From the NCBI GenBank assembly GCA_964470195.1, contig CAYYBG010000005.1, forward strand, positions 1-64,000: a stretch of DNA of 64,000 nucleotides, written 5' to 3'. Position 1 is the first letter of the stretch. The number at the start of each line of letters is the position of its first letter. Shown in pieces: positions 33,719 through 43,021 of this stretch. A program made the position numbers and the translations under genes. Source of the DNA: RFPI01 sp964470195 (lineage in GTDB: Bacteria > Pseudomonadota > Gammaproteobacteria > Burkholderiales > Methylophilaceae). The notes under the pieces were generated by a model, which did not search any database, was not told the origin of the DNA, and saw nothing but the letters and a program-made list of their open reading frames with translations.

Positions 33719-35389
33719 ATGCCTAAAACACCATCCAAACTATCTCATATCAGCCCATTCAATGCGGAGCAAACTCCATCTGTCAAGCTTGGTCTGACAA
33801 TAAGACTTGTGCGCCAACAACAAAACAAAACACTGATTGAGTTAGCTCAACAAATTGGTACTGATGCTGGCAATCTCTCTAGAGTGGAGAGAGGGATGCA
33901 AAGTGTTTCTCCCAGCATGCTGAACAAAATATGCTTAGCTTTAGGGTGTAGTCCTGCGCAGCTTTATGCAAATCAAGACAAGACTAATTTTGCGCAAAAC
34001 GCAAATTTTGTCTCGAATAACAATTCGGCTAGTCACTCTGCGCCTCAATTTGTCAGTTGGTTTCGTTCAGCCGCTCCTTATATCCATGCTTTTGGTGGAA
34101 AAACCTTTGTGATTGCCTTTGGTGGTGAAGTGGTTGCAGATGGCCAATTTACTGCTTTATCACATGATCTCAATCTTCTTGCCAGCTTAGAAGTGAGACT
34201 TATTTTGGTGCACGGCGCTAGACCGCAAATTGAACACAAACTAAAACAAGCCAAGTTGCAAACAAACCTAGTAGATGGTCTGCGCGTTACTGATGATGAT
34301 GCAATGGAGATTGTTAAACAAGCTAATGGTGCTATCAGAGTAGATATTGAGTCTCAACTTTCTATGGGATTGGTAGATTCTCCGATGGCAGGTTCAGACA
34401 TTCGGGTGGCCAGTGGCAATTTTGTCACCGCCAAGCCTCTAGGCGTTCATCAAGGTGTGGATTTACAACACACTGGAGAAGTCAGAAAAATTGATAATGT
34501 TGGCATACAGAAACGTTTAGACGACGGGGAAGTAGTATTGTTGTCGCCGCTGGGATACTCCCCTACTGGTGAAATTTTTAATCTAACTGTCGAAGATGTA
34601 GCGGTCAGTACCGCTATCGCTTTGGATGCAGATAAATTGATTTTCCTGATGGACAAAGAAGGCGTTCACAATGCAAGGGGGGAGTTGTTGCGTGAGATGA
34701 CTACCCAAAAAGCCAAAAATTTATTGCAACATGTTCATCACTATCAACATAACGAGCAGTTGGCAGCCCAAGATGCAGCTCCTTTCATTAGTGAGGACGA
34801 ATTATATTATTTACCTGCCGCCATTAAAGCTTGTGAAAATGGGGTGGCTAGAACACATTTAATTTGTCGCCATACCGACGGGGCTATTTTGCAAGAACTC
34901 TTCACCCTACAAGGGATAGGCACCATGGTGACCGAAACTCCGCTCGAGTTAATGCGGCAAGCTAACATTGAAGATGTTGGCAGCTTGCTTAAGCTGATAG
35001 AGCCCTTAGAAACGGAAGGTGTCTTGGTTAGACGCGGACGTGAGCGTCTAGAAATGGAAATCAATCAATTCTATGTAATGGAGCATGACGGCCGTGTCAT
35101 TGGTTGCGCAGCGCTTTATCCTTTTGCTGCCGAGAAAATGGTTGAGTTTGCTTGTCTTGCAATCCATCCTGCTTATCGAGGAGGAGGTCGAGGTGACAGG
35201 CTATTTCATTTTTGCGAAGAGCAAGCCAAAGAAATGGGATTTAACACCATTTTTTGCCTGACCACTCGCACTGAGCATTGGTTCCTAGAGCGGGGATTTA
35301 AGCAAAGCATGGTTGAAGCACTTCCTGTAGAAAAACAAAAACTATACAACCTGCAGCGGCGCTCAAAAGTATTTGTCAAAAGGCTTTAG
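33719..35389 (+). CDS. argA: N-acetylglutamate synthase (ArgA) with an N-terminal Cro/CI-type helix-turn-helix domain
   Basis: 556 residues; classical bacterial ArgA is about 430-450. Residues ~24-84 form an XRE HTH: GLTIRLVRQQQNKTLIELAQ, then the recognition region GTDAGNLSRVERGMQSVS and the end ICLALGCSPAQLYA. A polar, Asn/Ser-rich linker (85-110) follows. From 111, FVSWFRSAAPYIHAFGGKTF opens the amino-acid kinase-like domain, the arginine-sensing part in relatives. The C-terminal GNAT domain has CLAIHPAYRGGGRGDRLF for acetyl-CoA and HWFLERGF. There is no stop, shift or plausible internal start between HTH and enzyme, so the fusion is translated as one chain. It is followed by argB. The dyads upstream suggest autoregulation. 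Confidence 0.93.
   Translation: MPKTPSKLSHISPFNAEQTPSVKLGLTIRLVRQQQNKTLIELAQQIGTDAGNLSRVERGMQSVSPSMLNKICLALGCSPAQLYANQDKTNFAQNANFVSNNNSASHSAPQFVSWFRSAAPYIHAFGGKTFVIAFGGEVVADGQFTALSHDLNLLASLEVRLILVHGARPQIEHKLKQAKLQTNLVDGLRVTDDDAMEIVKQANGAIRVDIESQLSMGLVDSPMAGSDIRVASGNFVTAKPLGVHQGVDLQHTGEVRKIDNVGIQKRLDDGEVVLLSPLGYSPTGEIFNLTVEDVAVSTAIALDADKLIFLMDKEGVHNARGELLREMTTQKAKNLLQHVHHYQHNEQLAAQDAAPFISEDELYYLPAAIKACENGVARTHLICRHTDGAILQELFTLQGIGTMVTETPLELMRQANIEDVGSLLKLIEPLETEGVLVRRGRERLEMEINQFYVMEHDGRVIGCAALYPFAAEKMVEFACLAIHPAYRGGGRGDRLFHFCEEQAKEMGFNTIFCLTTRTEHWFLERGFKQSMVEALPVEKQKLYNLQRRSKVFVKRL
33989..34005. promoter_or_regulatory. Third TTTGC-N7-GCAAA site, inside the argA linker
   Basis: TTTGC (33989-33993), 7-nt spacer, GCAAA (34001-34005), the same geometry as the two upstream dyads. 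It lies in the codons of the linker between HTH and enzyme, about 290 bp downstream. It overlaps a 12-bp palindrome TTTTGCGCAAAA (33988-33999). It may be an auxiliary operator or coincidence. Confidence 0.4.
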
Positions 35390-35446
35390 TTTTTCATTTA
35401 GAATATGGCGAAATTTGAACCCGCATACTGAAATTTAGGAAACCGC

Positions 35447-36331
35447 ATGCTGAATCAAACAACTGCAAGTCAAAAAGCGCAAACACTAGCCGAAGCATTG
35501 CCTTATATCAAACGCTTTTTTGATAAAACCATCGTCATCAAATATGGTGGCAACGCGATGACTGAACCTCATTTAAAAGAGTCTTTCGCCAGCGATGTGG
35601 TATTGCTAAAACTAGTAGGGATGAACCCCGTTGTAGTGCATGGTGGTGGCCCGCAAATCAATGAAATGTTGGATAAGCTAGGTAAAAAAGGCGAATTTAT
35701 TCAAGGCATGCGAGTCACCGATGAAGAAACCATGGATATCGTAGAAATGGTGCTGGGGGGGCAAGTCAATAAAGAGATTGTTAATTTGATTAATCGCAAA
35801 GGTGGAAAAGCTGTCGGCCTGACTGGTCAAGATGGTAACTTTATTCATGCCATTAAATTGATGATGCAAGATAAGGATAAACCTGAGCAAATGATCGATA
35901 TAGGCCAAGTCGGTGAAATCAGTCGCATAGACCCCAGTATCATCACCTTCTTGGATAGCGGCGATTTTATCCCTGTCATTGCCCCTATTGGTGTCGGCGC
36001 TGACGGTAAAACCTACAACATCAACGCCGATGTCGTTGCTGGAAAATTGGCGGAAATTCTTGGCGCAGAAAAACTGATTTTGCTGACCAATACCCCTGGC
36101 GTATTAGACAAAAATGGTAAATTACTTACCGGCCTTACCCCCAAACAAATTGATGATTTGGTCGAGGACGGCACTTTATCAGGCGGCATGCTGCCCAAGA
36201 TTGGTTCTGCACTCGATGCCGCGAGGGGTGGTGTGAAATCTGTACATATTATTGATGGGCGCGTTGAGCATGCTTTGCTGTTAGAGGTATTGACTGATGA
36301 AGGTGTTGGTACCCTAATCAAAGCCAAATAA
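35447..36331 (+). CDS. argB: N-acetylglutamate kinase
   Basis: 294 residues, second step of arginine synthesis. KYGGNAMTEPHLKESFASDVVLLKLVGMNPVVVHGGGPQIN is the full N-terminal signature. YNINADVVAGKLAEILGAEKLILLTNTPGV and GGMLPKIGSALDAARGGV follow. The N-terminal helix before the first strand is of the kind found in hexameric, arginine-inhibited kinases. It follows argA by 57 nt, so first and second steps are adjacent. Confidence 0.97.
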   Translation: MLNQTTASQKAQTLAEALPYIKRFFDKTIVIKYGGNAMTEPHLKESFASDVVLLKLVGMNPVVVHGGGPQINEMLDKLGKKGEFIQGMRVTDEETMDIVEMVLGGQVNKEIVNLINRKGGKAVGLTGQDGNFIHAIKLMMQDKDKPEQMIDIGQVGEISRIDPSIITFLDSGDFIPVIAPIGVGADGKTYNINADVVAGKLAEILGAEKLILLTNTPGVLDKNGKLLTGLTPKQIDDLVEDGTLSGGMLPKIGSALDAARGGVKSVHIIDGRVEHALLLEVLTDEGVGTLIKAK

Positions 36332-36356
36332 ATCTCTCAATAACCTTATCATCTCT

Positions 36357-36998
36357 ATGAACCATCAACAGCGAAGGGTGTGGATTTTTGATTTGGATGA
36401 CACCCTACACGACGCCTCAGCACATATCTTTCCTGTCATGAATCAAGCCATGACCCAATTCATTATTGACCAACTGCAATACAGCGAAGAACAAGCACAA
36501 CAACTTCGCAAGCACTATTGGCGTCTATATGGTGCAACTTTAAAAGGTTTAGTACGCCATCATGGTATCAATCCTCACCATTTCCTCAGTGCTACCCACG
36601 ATCATCTCGACCTCAATAATATGGTGCTGCAACGACAACGTTTACGTCACTTCATCCGCTCGCTACGAGGTCGTAAAGTGATATTCACCAATGCCCCTCA
36701 ACGATACGCTGTGCGAGTGTTAGAAATCCTCGGCATAGCAGATTTATTCGAAGTGGTATTCAGCGTAGAGTCCACCCAGTTTCACCCCAAACCAGCATTG
36801 CGCGGTTTTCGTCAATTGTTGCGACTATTGAAAGTGTGCGCCAAAGATTGTGTGATGTTAGAAGATAATCCCCACGCACTCAAAACAGCCAAGCGCTTAG
36901 GCATGCGAACAGTGTGGGTTTCACGACAATTAAAAAAACCTAACTATATCGACTTACGTATCCATGATGTGTTAGCACTTACTCGTTATCATTTATAA
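36357..36998 (+). CDS. HAD-family pyrimidine 5'-nucleotidase-like phosphatase
   Basis: 213 residues. Motif I FDLDDTLHD (nucleophile D12, acid D14), a helical cap with HYWRLYGATLKGLVRHHGI, motif II VIFTNAPQ, and motifs III/IV with HPKPALRGF and VMLEDNPHALKTAKRLGM. This is HAD subfamily IA variant 3, the SDT1/pyrimidine 5'-nucleotidase group. Substrate is inferred only from the family. The argB-HAD-slmA order is recurrent in Betaproteobacteria. Confidence 0.9.
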   Translation: MNHQQRRVWIFDLDDTLHDASAHIFPVMNQAMTQFIIDQLQYSEEQAQQLRKHYWRLYGATLKGLVRHHGINPHHFLSATHDHLDLNNMVLQRQRLRHFIRSLRGRKVIFTNAPQRYAVRVLEILGIADLFEVVFSVESTQFHPKPALRGFRQLLRLLKVCAKDCVMLEDNPHALKTAKRLGMRTVWVSRQLKKPNYIDLRIHDVLALTRYHL

Positions 36999-37037
36999 TG
37001 TAGGCTTGCTTGAAATAATAAACGGAGAAAATTAAAG

Positions 37038-37616
37038 ATGGCGATAGAGAAGGGTCAACGCAAACAACAAATACTAGAAACATTAGCAAAAATGTTGGAA
37101 AAACCACAACATGAAAAAATCACCACCGCCATTTTAGCCGCCAAATTAGAGGTGAGCGAAGCTGCTTTATATCGTCACTTTGCCAGTAAAGCACAAATGT
37201 TTGAGGGTTTGATAGATTTTATCGAGCAAAGCCTATTTGGCTTGATCAATAAAATTTCCACAGAAGAAGAAAATGGTATCAGCCAAGTGCGACGTATGAT
37301 TACTATCCTGTTGCTATTTGCAGAAAAAAACCCTGGCATGTCACGGGTATTAATCGGAGATGCTTTGGTTCATGAAGATCATGCGCTGCAATTACGTATC
37401 AATCAGATTTTTGATCGTATAGAAGCAACCATCAAACAGTCTTTAAGAATCGCCGAAGCACAAGGCAAGAAAAATTTAGACCCCGAAGCGCAAGCCAATT
37501 TACTGCTTTGTTATGTGATTGGTTGTTGGCATCAATTTGCCAAAAGTGGGTTCAAGCGCAAGCCAATGGAGCTAGCCCAACGCCAGTTGATCAGTTTGCT
37601 GAATAGCGAAGAATAA
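37038..37616 (+). CDS. slmA: Nucleoid occlusion factor SlmA
   Basis: 192 residues, TetR-type. N-terminal HTH RKQQILETLAKMLEKPQHEKITTAILAAKLEVSEAALYRHFASKAQMFEGLI is a close SlmA signature. The C-terminal helices include LLLFAEKNPGMSRVLIGDALVHEDHALQLRINQIFDR. SlmA bound to its chromosomal sites blocks FtsZ ring formation over the nucleoid. It links to ftsZ and zapD in this window. Confidence 0.94.
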   Translation: MAIEKGQRKQQILETLAKMLEKPQHEKITTAILAAKLEVSEAALYRHFASKAQMFEGLIDFIEQSLFGLINKISTEEENGISQVRRMITILLLFAEKNPGMSRVLIGDALVHEDHALQLRINQIFDRIEATIKQSLRIAEAQGKKNLDPEAQANLLLCYVIGCWHQFAKSGFKRKPMELAQRQLISLLNSEE

Positions 37617-37782
37617 AACGATATATCGACAAAAAATAAAAACTGTCTTTGTCATCACCAAGAAAAAAATATTGGTGACGCTAAGTTAAGCTAAGCGTAG
37701 TATAAGTGATTCATGAGTTGTGTTATCCATCTGGTCAAACAATCACTACAAATATGACCAAAAAACCTATAAGGAGCTCGTC

Positions 37783-38514
37783 ATGATCAAGGTATTTTGC
37801 TATTTTCAGCGCAAACTTATGATTTTATTGATGTCACTTGCTAGCATGTCTTTTGCCCAAGCAAGTTATGCGGAAAACAATTTTATTTTTCTAGAGTTAT
37901 TCTCATCTACAGGCTGCAGTTCCTGCCCACCAGCCGAGCAATGGTTAAGCAAAATAGCCGCCACCTCATCCTCAGTGGAAATTATTGCGCTTAATTACCA
38001 TGTCACCTATTGGAATTACCTAGGCTGGACTGATCCATTTAGTGACAAAAAATATGATACCCGTCAACGTTTTTATGTCAGACAAAGGCCAACCGTCACC
38101 GTCTACACCCCTCAAATACGGGCCAATGGCAGAGAAGTCACTAGTTTTGCCGAGGCTACCAGACAAACTCAACGGCATTTAGCGGAATTCAAAGTAAGCG
38201 CCACAAAGCACGAGAATAAGATAGATGTGATGTATGAAGTGCCACCCAAACTACCTGAAAGTCATGAGTTGTACTTGGTGATTACAGAGGACAATTTGCT
38301 AGACCAACCCAAAGCGGGCGAGCTAAATGGCAGCACATTGCAGCTTAGCCATGTGGTACGAACATTCAACAGAGTCAATCTCGACAAAGATGTTAGTCAA
38401 ACGTCCATAAGCATTCCTTCGACTTGGAATACCAATCATTTACGCGTCATAGGCTTTATTCAGAATACGCAAAATGGGCAATTGATAGACGCGAGAGAAA
38501 CTCAGTTAGAATAA
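37783..38514 (+). CDS. Secreted DUF1223 protein with a CxxC motif
   Basis: About 243 residues. An N-terminal signal peptide (hydrophobic LMILLMSLASMSFA then SYAEN) is followed by a thioredoxin-like domain with ELFSSTGCSSCPPAEQWL, NYHVTYWNYLGWTDPF and RFYVRQRPTVYTPQ-like segments that define DUF1223. The family is periplasmic with unknown function; CSSC may be redox-active. The ATG at 37783 has AAGGAG 6 nt before it and gives the signal peptide directly; the longer open frame from 37720 has no such support. It stands alone between slmA and cca. Confidence 0.9.
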   Translation: MIKVFCYFQRKLMILLMSLASMSFAQASYAENNFIFLELFSSTGCSSCPPAEQWLSKIAATSSSVEIIALNYHVTYWNYLGWTDPFSDKKYDTRQRFYVRQRPTVTVYTPQIRANGREVTSFAEATRQTQRHLAEFKVSATKHENKIDVMYEVPPKLPESHELYLVITEDNLLDQPKAGELNGSTLQLSHVVRTFNRVNLDKDVSQTSISIPSTWNTNHLRVIGFIQNTQNGQLIDARETQLE

Positions 38515-38640
38515 ATAAATAGATGGATGCTGCGACTGCGCTCAAAACGTCCAAGGAAAAGTGCAGCAAGCAAATCTTTCACCACGGCAGTCTTGTCTTT
38601 AGAGTTAGTCTAGCGCTAGCAAACAAGTGTAATTAGGTGA

Positions 38641-39843
38641 TTATTTTTTAAGCGTTTCAAGCCTCGCATCAAATATGGCTTGTCGTATTTGTTCACTATC
38701 TGAATATTGTGCTGCAATCTTGCCTGCATCGACTGTGGCAATCACCTTAAGCGCCTCACGTAAATAATCTGCCACAGCAAATTCATCATGCTCAAACCCT
38801 GTTCTATCTCGCGAATCGCACTCACAGGCTGCAAGGAAATCTTCAAATCTCTGTGGTTGGCGCAGGGCGTCTAATTGCATTAAGAATTCCAATAATTTGA
38901 CTGGGCGCATTTGCTGGGCTTGATTCAATTTGCCATGGAATTTTGCCACGATATGCGCTAGTCCTGCGCAGTCATTGGGGACCTTTAAGCGTTCTACAAC
39001 GCCTTTCAATAACTCCACACTGCGTTCTTCATGGCCAATATGACTTGGCAGAATTTGCACAGGGGTTGTGCCCTTTCCAAGGTCGTGACACAGGGCAGCA
39101 AAACGAATAGGCAAGGAGTATTGACGTTGCGCAGCATAATCGATGACCAACATCATATGTACTCCAGTATCAATTTCTGGATGATATCGAGCGGGCTGTG
39201 GCACGCCCCATAGCCTATTCAATTCAGGGAATAATTTTTCTAGAGCGCCGCAAGCACGCAACACTTCAAACATGCGACTCGGTTGTTGCTCCATCAAACC
39301 CGTGGATAGTTCTTGCCAAACTCTTTCAGGAACAAGCGCATCAACCTCTCCTGCTTGTACCATATCCCGCATTAAATCTAGGGTTTCTGCAGCAACATTG
39401 AACTCAACAAAACGTGCGGCGAATCTTGCTACTCGCAAAATACGCACTGGGTCTTCTGCAAAAGCGGGGCTGACGTGGCGCAAACATTTGGCTTTGAGAT
39501 CAGCTTGACCACCATAGGGGTCTATCAAACTTCCATCGCTATCTTGGGCGATAGCATTAATAGTCAAATCTCGGCGCAATAAATCTTGCTCAAGAGTGAC
39601 GTCTGCTGCAGCATGAATCACGAATCCTTTGTAGCCTTTGCCGGATTTACGTTCGGTTCTCGCTAAGGCGTATTCATCTTGCGTTTCAGGATGCAAAAAA
39701 ACTGGAAAATCTTTACCCACTGCGCGATAACCAAGTTGCTGCATTTGCTCTGGAGTTGCACCAACAACGACATAGTCCTTATCCTGTACCGGCAAGCCAA
39801 GCAGCGCGTCCCGAACTGCACCGCCGACACAATATATCTTCAT
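38641..39843 (-). CDS. cca: Multifunctional CCA protein (tRNA nucleotidyltransferase)
   Basis: 400 residues. It adds or repairs the 3' CCA of tRNAs. N-terminal YCVGGAVRDALLGLPVQDKDYVVVG, RTERKSGKGYKGF, RRDLTINAIAQD and a DPYGGQADL segment form the class II nucleotidyltransferase. An HD domain with RFAALCHDLGKG and HIGHEERS adds the phosphohydrolase activities of the proteobacterial bifunctional type. Its ATG overlaps the preceding SDR stop by 1 nt. Last gene of the long minus-strand block. Confidence 0.96.
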   Translation of the reverse strand: MKIYCVGGAVRDALLGLPVQDKDYVVVGATPEQMQQLGYRAVGKDFPVFLHPETQDEYALARTERKSGKGYKGFVIHAAADVTLEQDLLRRDLTINAIAQDSDGSLIDPYGGQADLKAKCLRHVSPAFAEDPVRILRVARFAARFVEFNVAAETLDLMRDMVQAGEVDALVPERVWQELSTGLMEQQPSRMFEVLRACGALEKLFPELNRLWGVPQPARYHPEIDTGVHMMLVIDYAAQRQYSLPIRFAALCHDLGKGTTPVQILPSHIGHEERSVELLKGVVERLKVPNDCAGLAHIVAKFHGKLNQAQQMRPVKLLEFLMQLDALRQPQRFEDFLAACECDSRDRTGFEHDEFAVADYLREALKVIATVDAGKIAAQYSDSEQIRQAIFDARLETLKK

Positions 39844-40781
39844 TATCTACCTGCCGTTGCACGCAGTTGATTGTATTGGTTTCGCGGATTTTGGCCATTA
39901 AGAAAATCGCTCATCACAGCCTCTAAAGGCGTGGCAGCAATGCCAAACGGCAAAGTCTGCTGAGACACATTATCCACTTGCATAGAGCGTAGATTATCTC
40001 GGGTCATTAATTTGACTGGCAACCACTCCATAAAAAAAGCTTGTAAATAAGAGAGTGTATCGTTTAGTCCAATAATTATGGGACGTTTACCTACTGCCTG
40101 AGACACTACTTTGATAAGCTCACTAAAGCGATAGACCTTAGGGCCGACTAATTCATAACATTTTCCCACACTAGCCACACTCTCCAAGCTAGCCAACATC
40201 ACTTTGACAACATCTTCGACATACACTGGTTGGAATCGACAGTGAGGTTTTGCCAATAAAATGACAGGCATCAATTTAACTAATTTGGCGAATAGATTAA
40301 TAAAACTATCGCCACGGCCAAATATCACTGAGGGTCGGAAAATGGTGGTGCTAACACGTGCTTGGTTTAATACCGCTTGTTCACCGGCATATTTAGATTG
40401 CAGATACTGACTTGGTGCCTGAGCACTGACTCCCAACGCACTAACATGTAATAAGCGAGGAATATTTAATTCTGCACATAATTTAGCGATTTGCTTAGGC
40501 AATTGATGATGCATTAGGTCAAAGCTGACAAGCTTGGATTGATGCAAAATACCAAGTAAATTAATCACAGCGTCACAGCCAATTAAATGCGCACGTAGAC
40601 TTGCACTACTCATGACATCAGCTTGGACTACTTTTACGTTAGGTAATAAAAACAGATGTTTAGCCGTCTCGCGACGTCGGGTTAATACCTTGACGATATA
40701 TCCAGCTGCCGACAACTGTGCAACCAGGGCACTGCCCAGAAAACCAGATCCACCTAATACTGCGATTTGTTTTACCTTCAC
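39843..40781 (-). CDS. NAD(P)-dependent SDR-family protein, complex I NDUFA9-like
   Basis: 312 residues. Rossmann start VLGGSGFLGSALVAQL, then CDAVINLLGIL, LHVSALGVSAQAPSQYLQSKYAGEQAVL (Y-x-x-x-K) and TIFRPSVIFGRGDSFINLFAKL. This matches the extended SDR group called complex I NDUFA9 subunit family in bacteria; the exact role is unknown and it need not be part of complex I. It lies between slt and cca with 3-nt and 1-nt junctions, so it is coupled to both. Confidence 0.9.
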   Translation of the reverse strand: MKVKQIAVLGGSGFLGSALVAQLSAAGYIVKVLTRRRETAKHLFLLPNVKVVQADVMSSASLRAHLIGCDAVINLLGILHQSKLVSFDLMHHQLPKQIAKLCAELNIPRLLHVSALGVSAQAPSQYLQSKYAGEQAVLNQARVSTTIFRPSVIFGRGDSFINLFAKLVKLMPVILLAKPHCRFQPVYVEDVVKVMLASLESVASVGKCYELVGPKVYRFSELIKVVSQAVGKRPIIIGLNDTLSYLQAFFMEWLPVKLMTRDNLRSMQVDNVSQQTLPFGIAATPLEAVMSDFLNGQNPRNQYNQLRATAGR

Positions 40782-40784
40782 TGC

Positions 40785-42755
40785 TTACTCCATCATTTCT
40801 TGAATTTGTACATCTTTTAATTGCCAAGTTGTTGCGTTTGACACTTTTCCTAACAGTTGTTTCATACTGAGTCCTTGTTTACCTAATCTTTGCGAATAAT
40901 AATAGGTATTCAGCATGACTTTTTGCACATACAACCGTGTTTCCAATAAAGGAATTGTCTCTGCGTATATCGCCCCTTCTATCGGCTGCGCAGTTATCCA
41001 AGCTCGCACACGGCTGGGGCCAGCATTATAAGCTGCGGTAGCAATAGGTGTTTGGCCACTAAAACTATCAAGCGTGTAGCGTAAATAATAGGTCCCAAGT
41101 TTCACATTGGTGTCCAGCTGATGTAGATTATTTGCGTTTATATCTTTCCATCCATTTCGCTTGGCTATCCATATTGCAGTAGCTGGCATGACTTGCATCA
41201 TGCCACTGGCGCCTACCCCTGAACGTGCATTCAAATTAAATCGACTTTCTTGACGAGACAATCCGTAAACCCAAGCTGCATCTAGTTGTTGAGTACGCGA
41301 AAAATTCTCCACTACATCTCGATAAGGTAAAGGGTAACGCAAGTTATCATTATGTAACTGCTGAGTTTTTTCAGCGGTATTAATGGCAACATCTAGCCAA
41401 CCTTGTCGCATTGCAAGCTCAGCTGCCGCCAGCAATTGTTGATCGCTCATTGTGCTGATTGCATAGCTCCACTCGGCACGGGACTCCCAACGCAACCCTA
41501 GTCGATCCAATTCTATCGCACGTTGCAAGCCAGGAATAAGTTTAGCGTTATCCAAATCGGCTTGATTGGGAACATATTGTTGCGCTGGTGCACGAATCAG
41601 TTCACCTAATTCCTCTTGCGCCAACACTCCATAAAAATTGCGCTCTTTGGCAAGACCTAGCCATAGTTGATTAGCTTTCGCATTCTCTCTTTTTTCTTGA
41701 TAAGCGCGTGCCAACCAATAACGCCATGCAGCTTCCTCTTGCATTTTTTTCGGCATCTCGACGATGGTTGTAATCACACTATCCCATCGTTTAACTCTTA
41801 GCGCTGCGCGCACTTTCCAAGCTAAAGCTTGATCATCCAACTTAAGCGTTTCGCTTGCCTTTGCGTCGAGCTTTTCAAACATAGCAAAAGCTGCATCATC
41901 AAGTCGAAATGCAGCAGCCACTGCCAAACGTGTGTCCAAATAGCCTAACTGCTCAGCATCTAGACCCGACTGAATTTTTGCCAGTATTTTTTGGGTCTGC
42001 CCCCAGTCGCGTTTTGCCATTCTGGCCAGCGCATAGATGGCAAGTTCACGCTCTAAACGTGTTTCTGGTTTATTTGGATGTTTCAGAATCATTTGCGGAC
42101 TTTGCGTATATTGCTCGAATTTTTTTTGCTGGCTAACAGAAATAGCTGACAAACGGCTTAATACCATTTTGGCAGTGGTGAGCTGTTGTTCTCGTAGAGT
42201 GCTACGCAATTTTTTCCAGATATCTTCTTGTGTTAGCAATTGATTTTGTTGCATAGCATCGAATATAGGACTGCATACACTAGGCCAATCATGCTGTTCT
42301 TGCCAAATTTCTCTTGCTTCAAGCAATGCCAGATTGTCGTTTTGTGCTATGCGCCCAGACAAGGCCAAGCAGGCAAGCGTAGCATCCTGTTTAGGGTATT
42401 GTTGATATATTTGAAAGAACTGATCCCATTGTTGCCGTTTTGCCAGTTGCTTCATCCACTCTACAGTTATTTTTTCGGCAAAGGGGGTATCAGCATACTG
42501 TTGCAGGAATCTCTCAAAATCTGCATCCTGCGCCTGATTAAGACTGAGCAGTAACTGCCAATAACGAAGATAAGGGCTGAGCGGATATTTTTCCGCATCT
42601 AGTTTGTCAGCTATTTGGATGAGTTCATTAAGTTGGCGCTGCTGATAGAGAGATCGTGCGCGCAGAAATGCTTCATCTGATTGATCTCCTGCCGCGTTTG
42701 CTGAAATACAAAAACTAGCGATGAGGATGACCATTGCAAGTAAACTAATTTTCAT
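40785..42755 (-). CDS. slt: Soluble lytic murein transglycosylase
   Basis: 656 residues. Signal peptide ending near SANAAGD, then a long alpha-helical superhelix (the doughnut-shaped U and L domains), and a C-terminal SLT domain. The catalytic glutamate is E503 in YGLSRQESRFN, followed by SGVGASGMMQVMPATA and AAYNAGPSRV. It cleaves peptidoglycan to 1,6-anhydro products in the periplasm. Directly downstream of the lpxC/60-residue membrane gene, at the end of the wall cluster. Confidence 0.95.
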   Translation of the reverse strand: MKISLLAMVILIASFCISANAAGDQSDEAFLRARSLYQQRQLNELIQIADKLDAEKYPLSPYLRYWQLLLSLNQAQDADFERFLQQYADTPFAEKITVEWMKQLAKRQQWDQFFQIYQQYPKQDATLACLALSGRIAQNDNLALLEAREIWQEQHDWPSVCSPIFDAMQQNQLLTQEDIWKKLRSTLREQQLTTAKMVLSRLSAISVSQQKKFEQYTQSPQMILKHPNKPETRLERELAIYALARMAKRDWGQTQKILAKIQSGLDAEQLGYLDTRLAVAAAFRLDDAAFAMFEKLDAKASETLKLDDQALAWKVRAALRVKRWDSVITTIVEMPKKMQEEAAWRYWLARAYQEKRENAKANQLWLGLAKERNFYGVLAQEELGELIRAPAQQYVPNQADLDNAKLIPGLQRAIELDRLGLRWESRAEWSYAISTMSDQQLLAAAELAMRQGWLDVAINTAEKTQQLHNDNLRYPLPYRDVVENFSRTQQLDAAWVYGLSRQESRFNLNARSGVGASGMMQVMPATAIWIAKRNGWKDINANNLHQLDTNVKLGTYYLRYTLDSFSGQTPIATAAYNAGPSRVRAWITAQPIEGAIYAETIPLLETRLYVQKVMLNTYYYSQRLGKQGLSMKQLLGKVSNATTWQLKDVQIQEMME

Positions 42756-42809
42756 AAGCTACTTTCCTTGCTTGCGGCATAAATCATGCTGACCGCAGAT
42801 ACTCCAACA

Positions 42810-42992
42810 TCAAAGTAAAATAACTCGACTAATAGCAAATAACAGCAATGCGACTAGTAACATTACACCGCTAAATTTAATAATTTGCCAGGCCAATCTC
42901 AGGTAGCCACGATGCTGGGTAAATAAAAATGCGCCAAGACAGACAATGACACTAATCACCACCAGTACAATCAATAACCGCAACACAATCAT
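42810..42992 (-). CDS. Small membrane protein, 60 residues, unknown
   Basis: Two hydrophobic segments (about residues 2-24 and 37-58) joined by a short polar and basic loop TQHRGYLRLAWQII. An AAAGGA lies 9 nt before the ATG. It is tightly placed: it begins 29 nt after the lpxC stop and ends 54 nt before slt, on the same strand, with no competing long frame. No family recognised. Probably an inner-membrane protein with both ends on the same side; function unknown. Confidence 0.75.
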   Translation of the reverse strand: MIVLRLLIVLVVISVIVCLGAFLFTQHRGYLRLAWQIIKFSGVMLLVALLLFAISRVILL

Positions 42993-43021
42993 CGCAATTT
43001 ATCCTTTAGGCAAAATAAATA

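Noticed and set aside
37652..37680. Hairpin TCACCAA/TTGGTGA downstream of slmA as a terminator
   Set aside because: Seven-bp stem with a 10-nt loop and no T-run; too weak to call.
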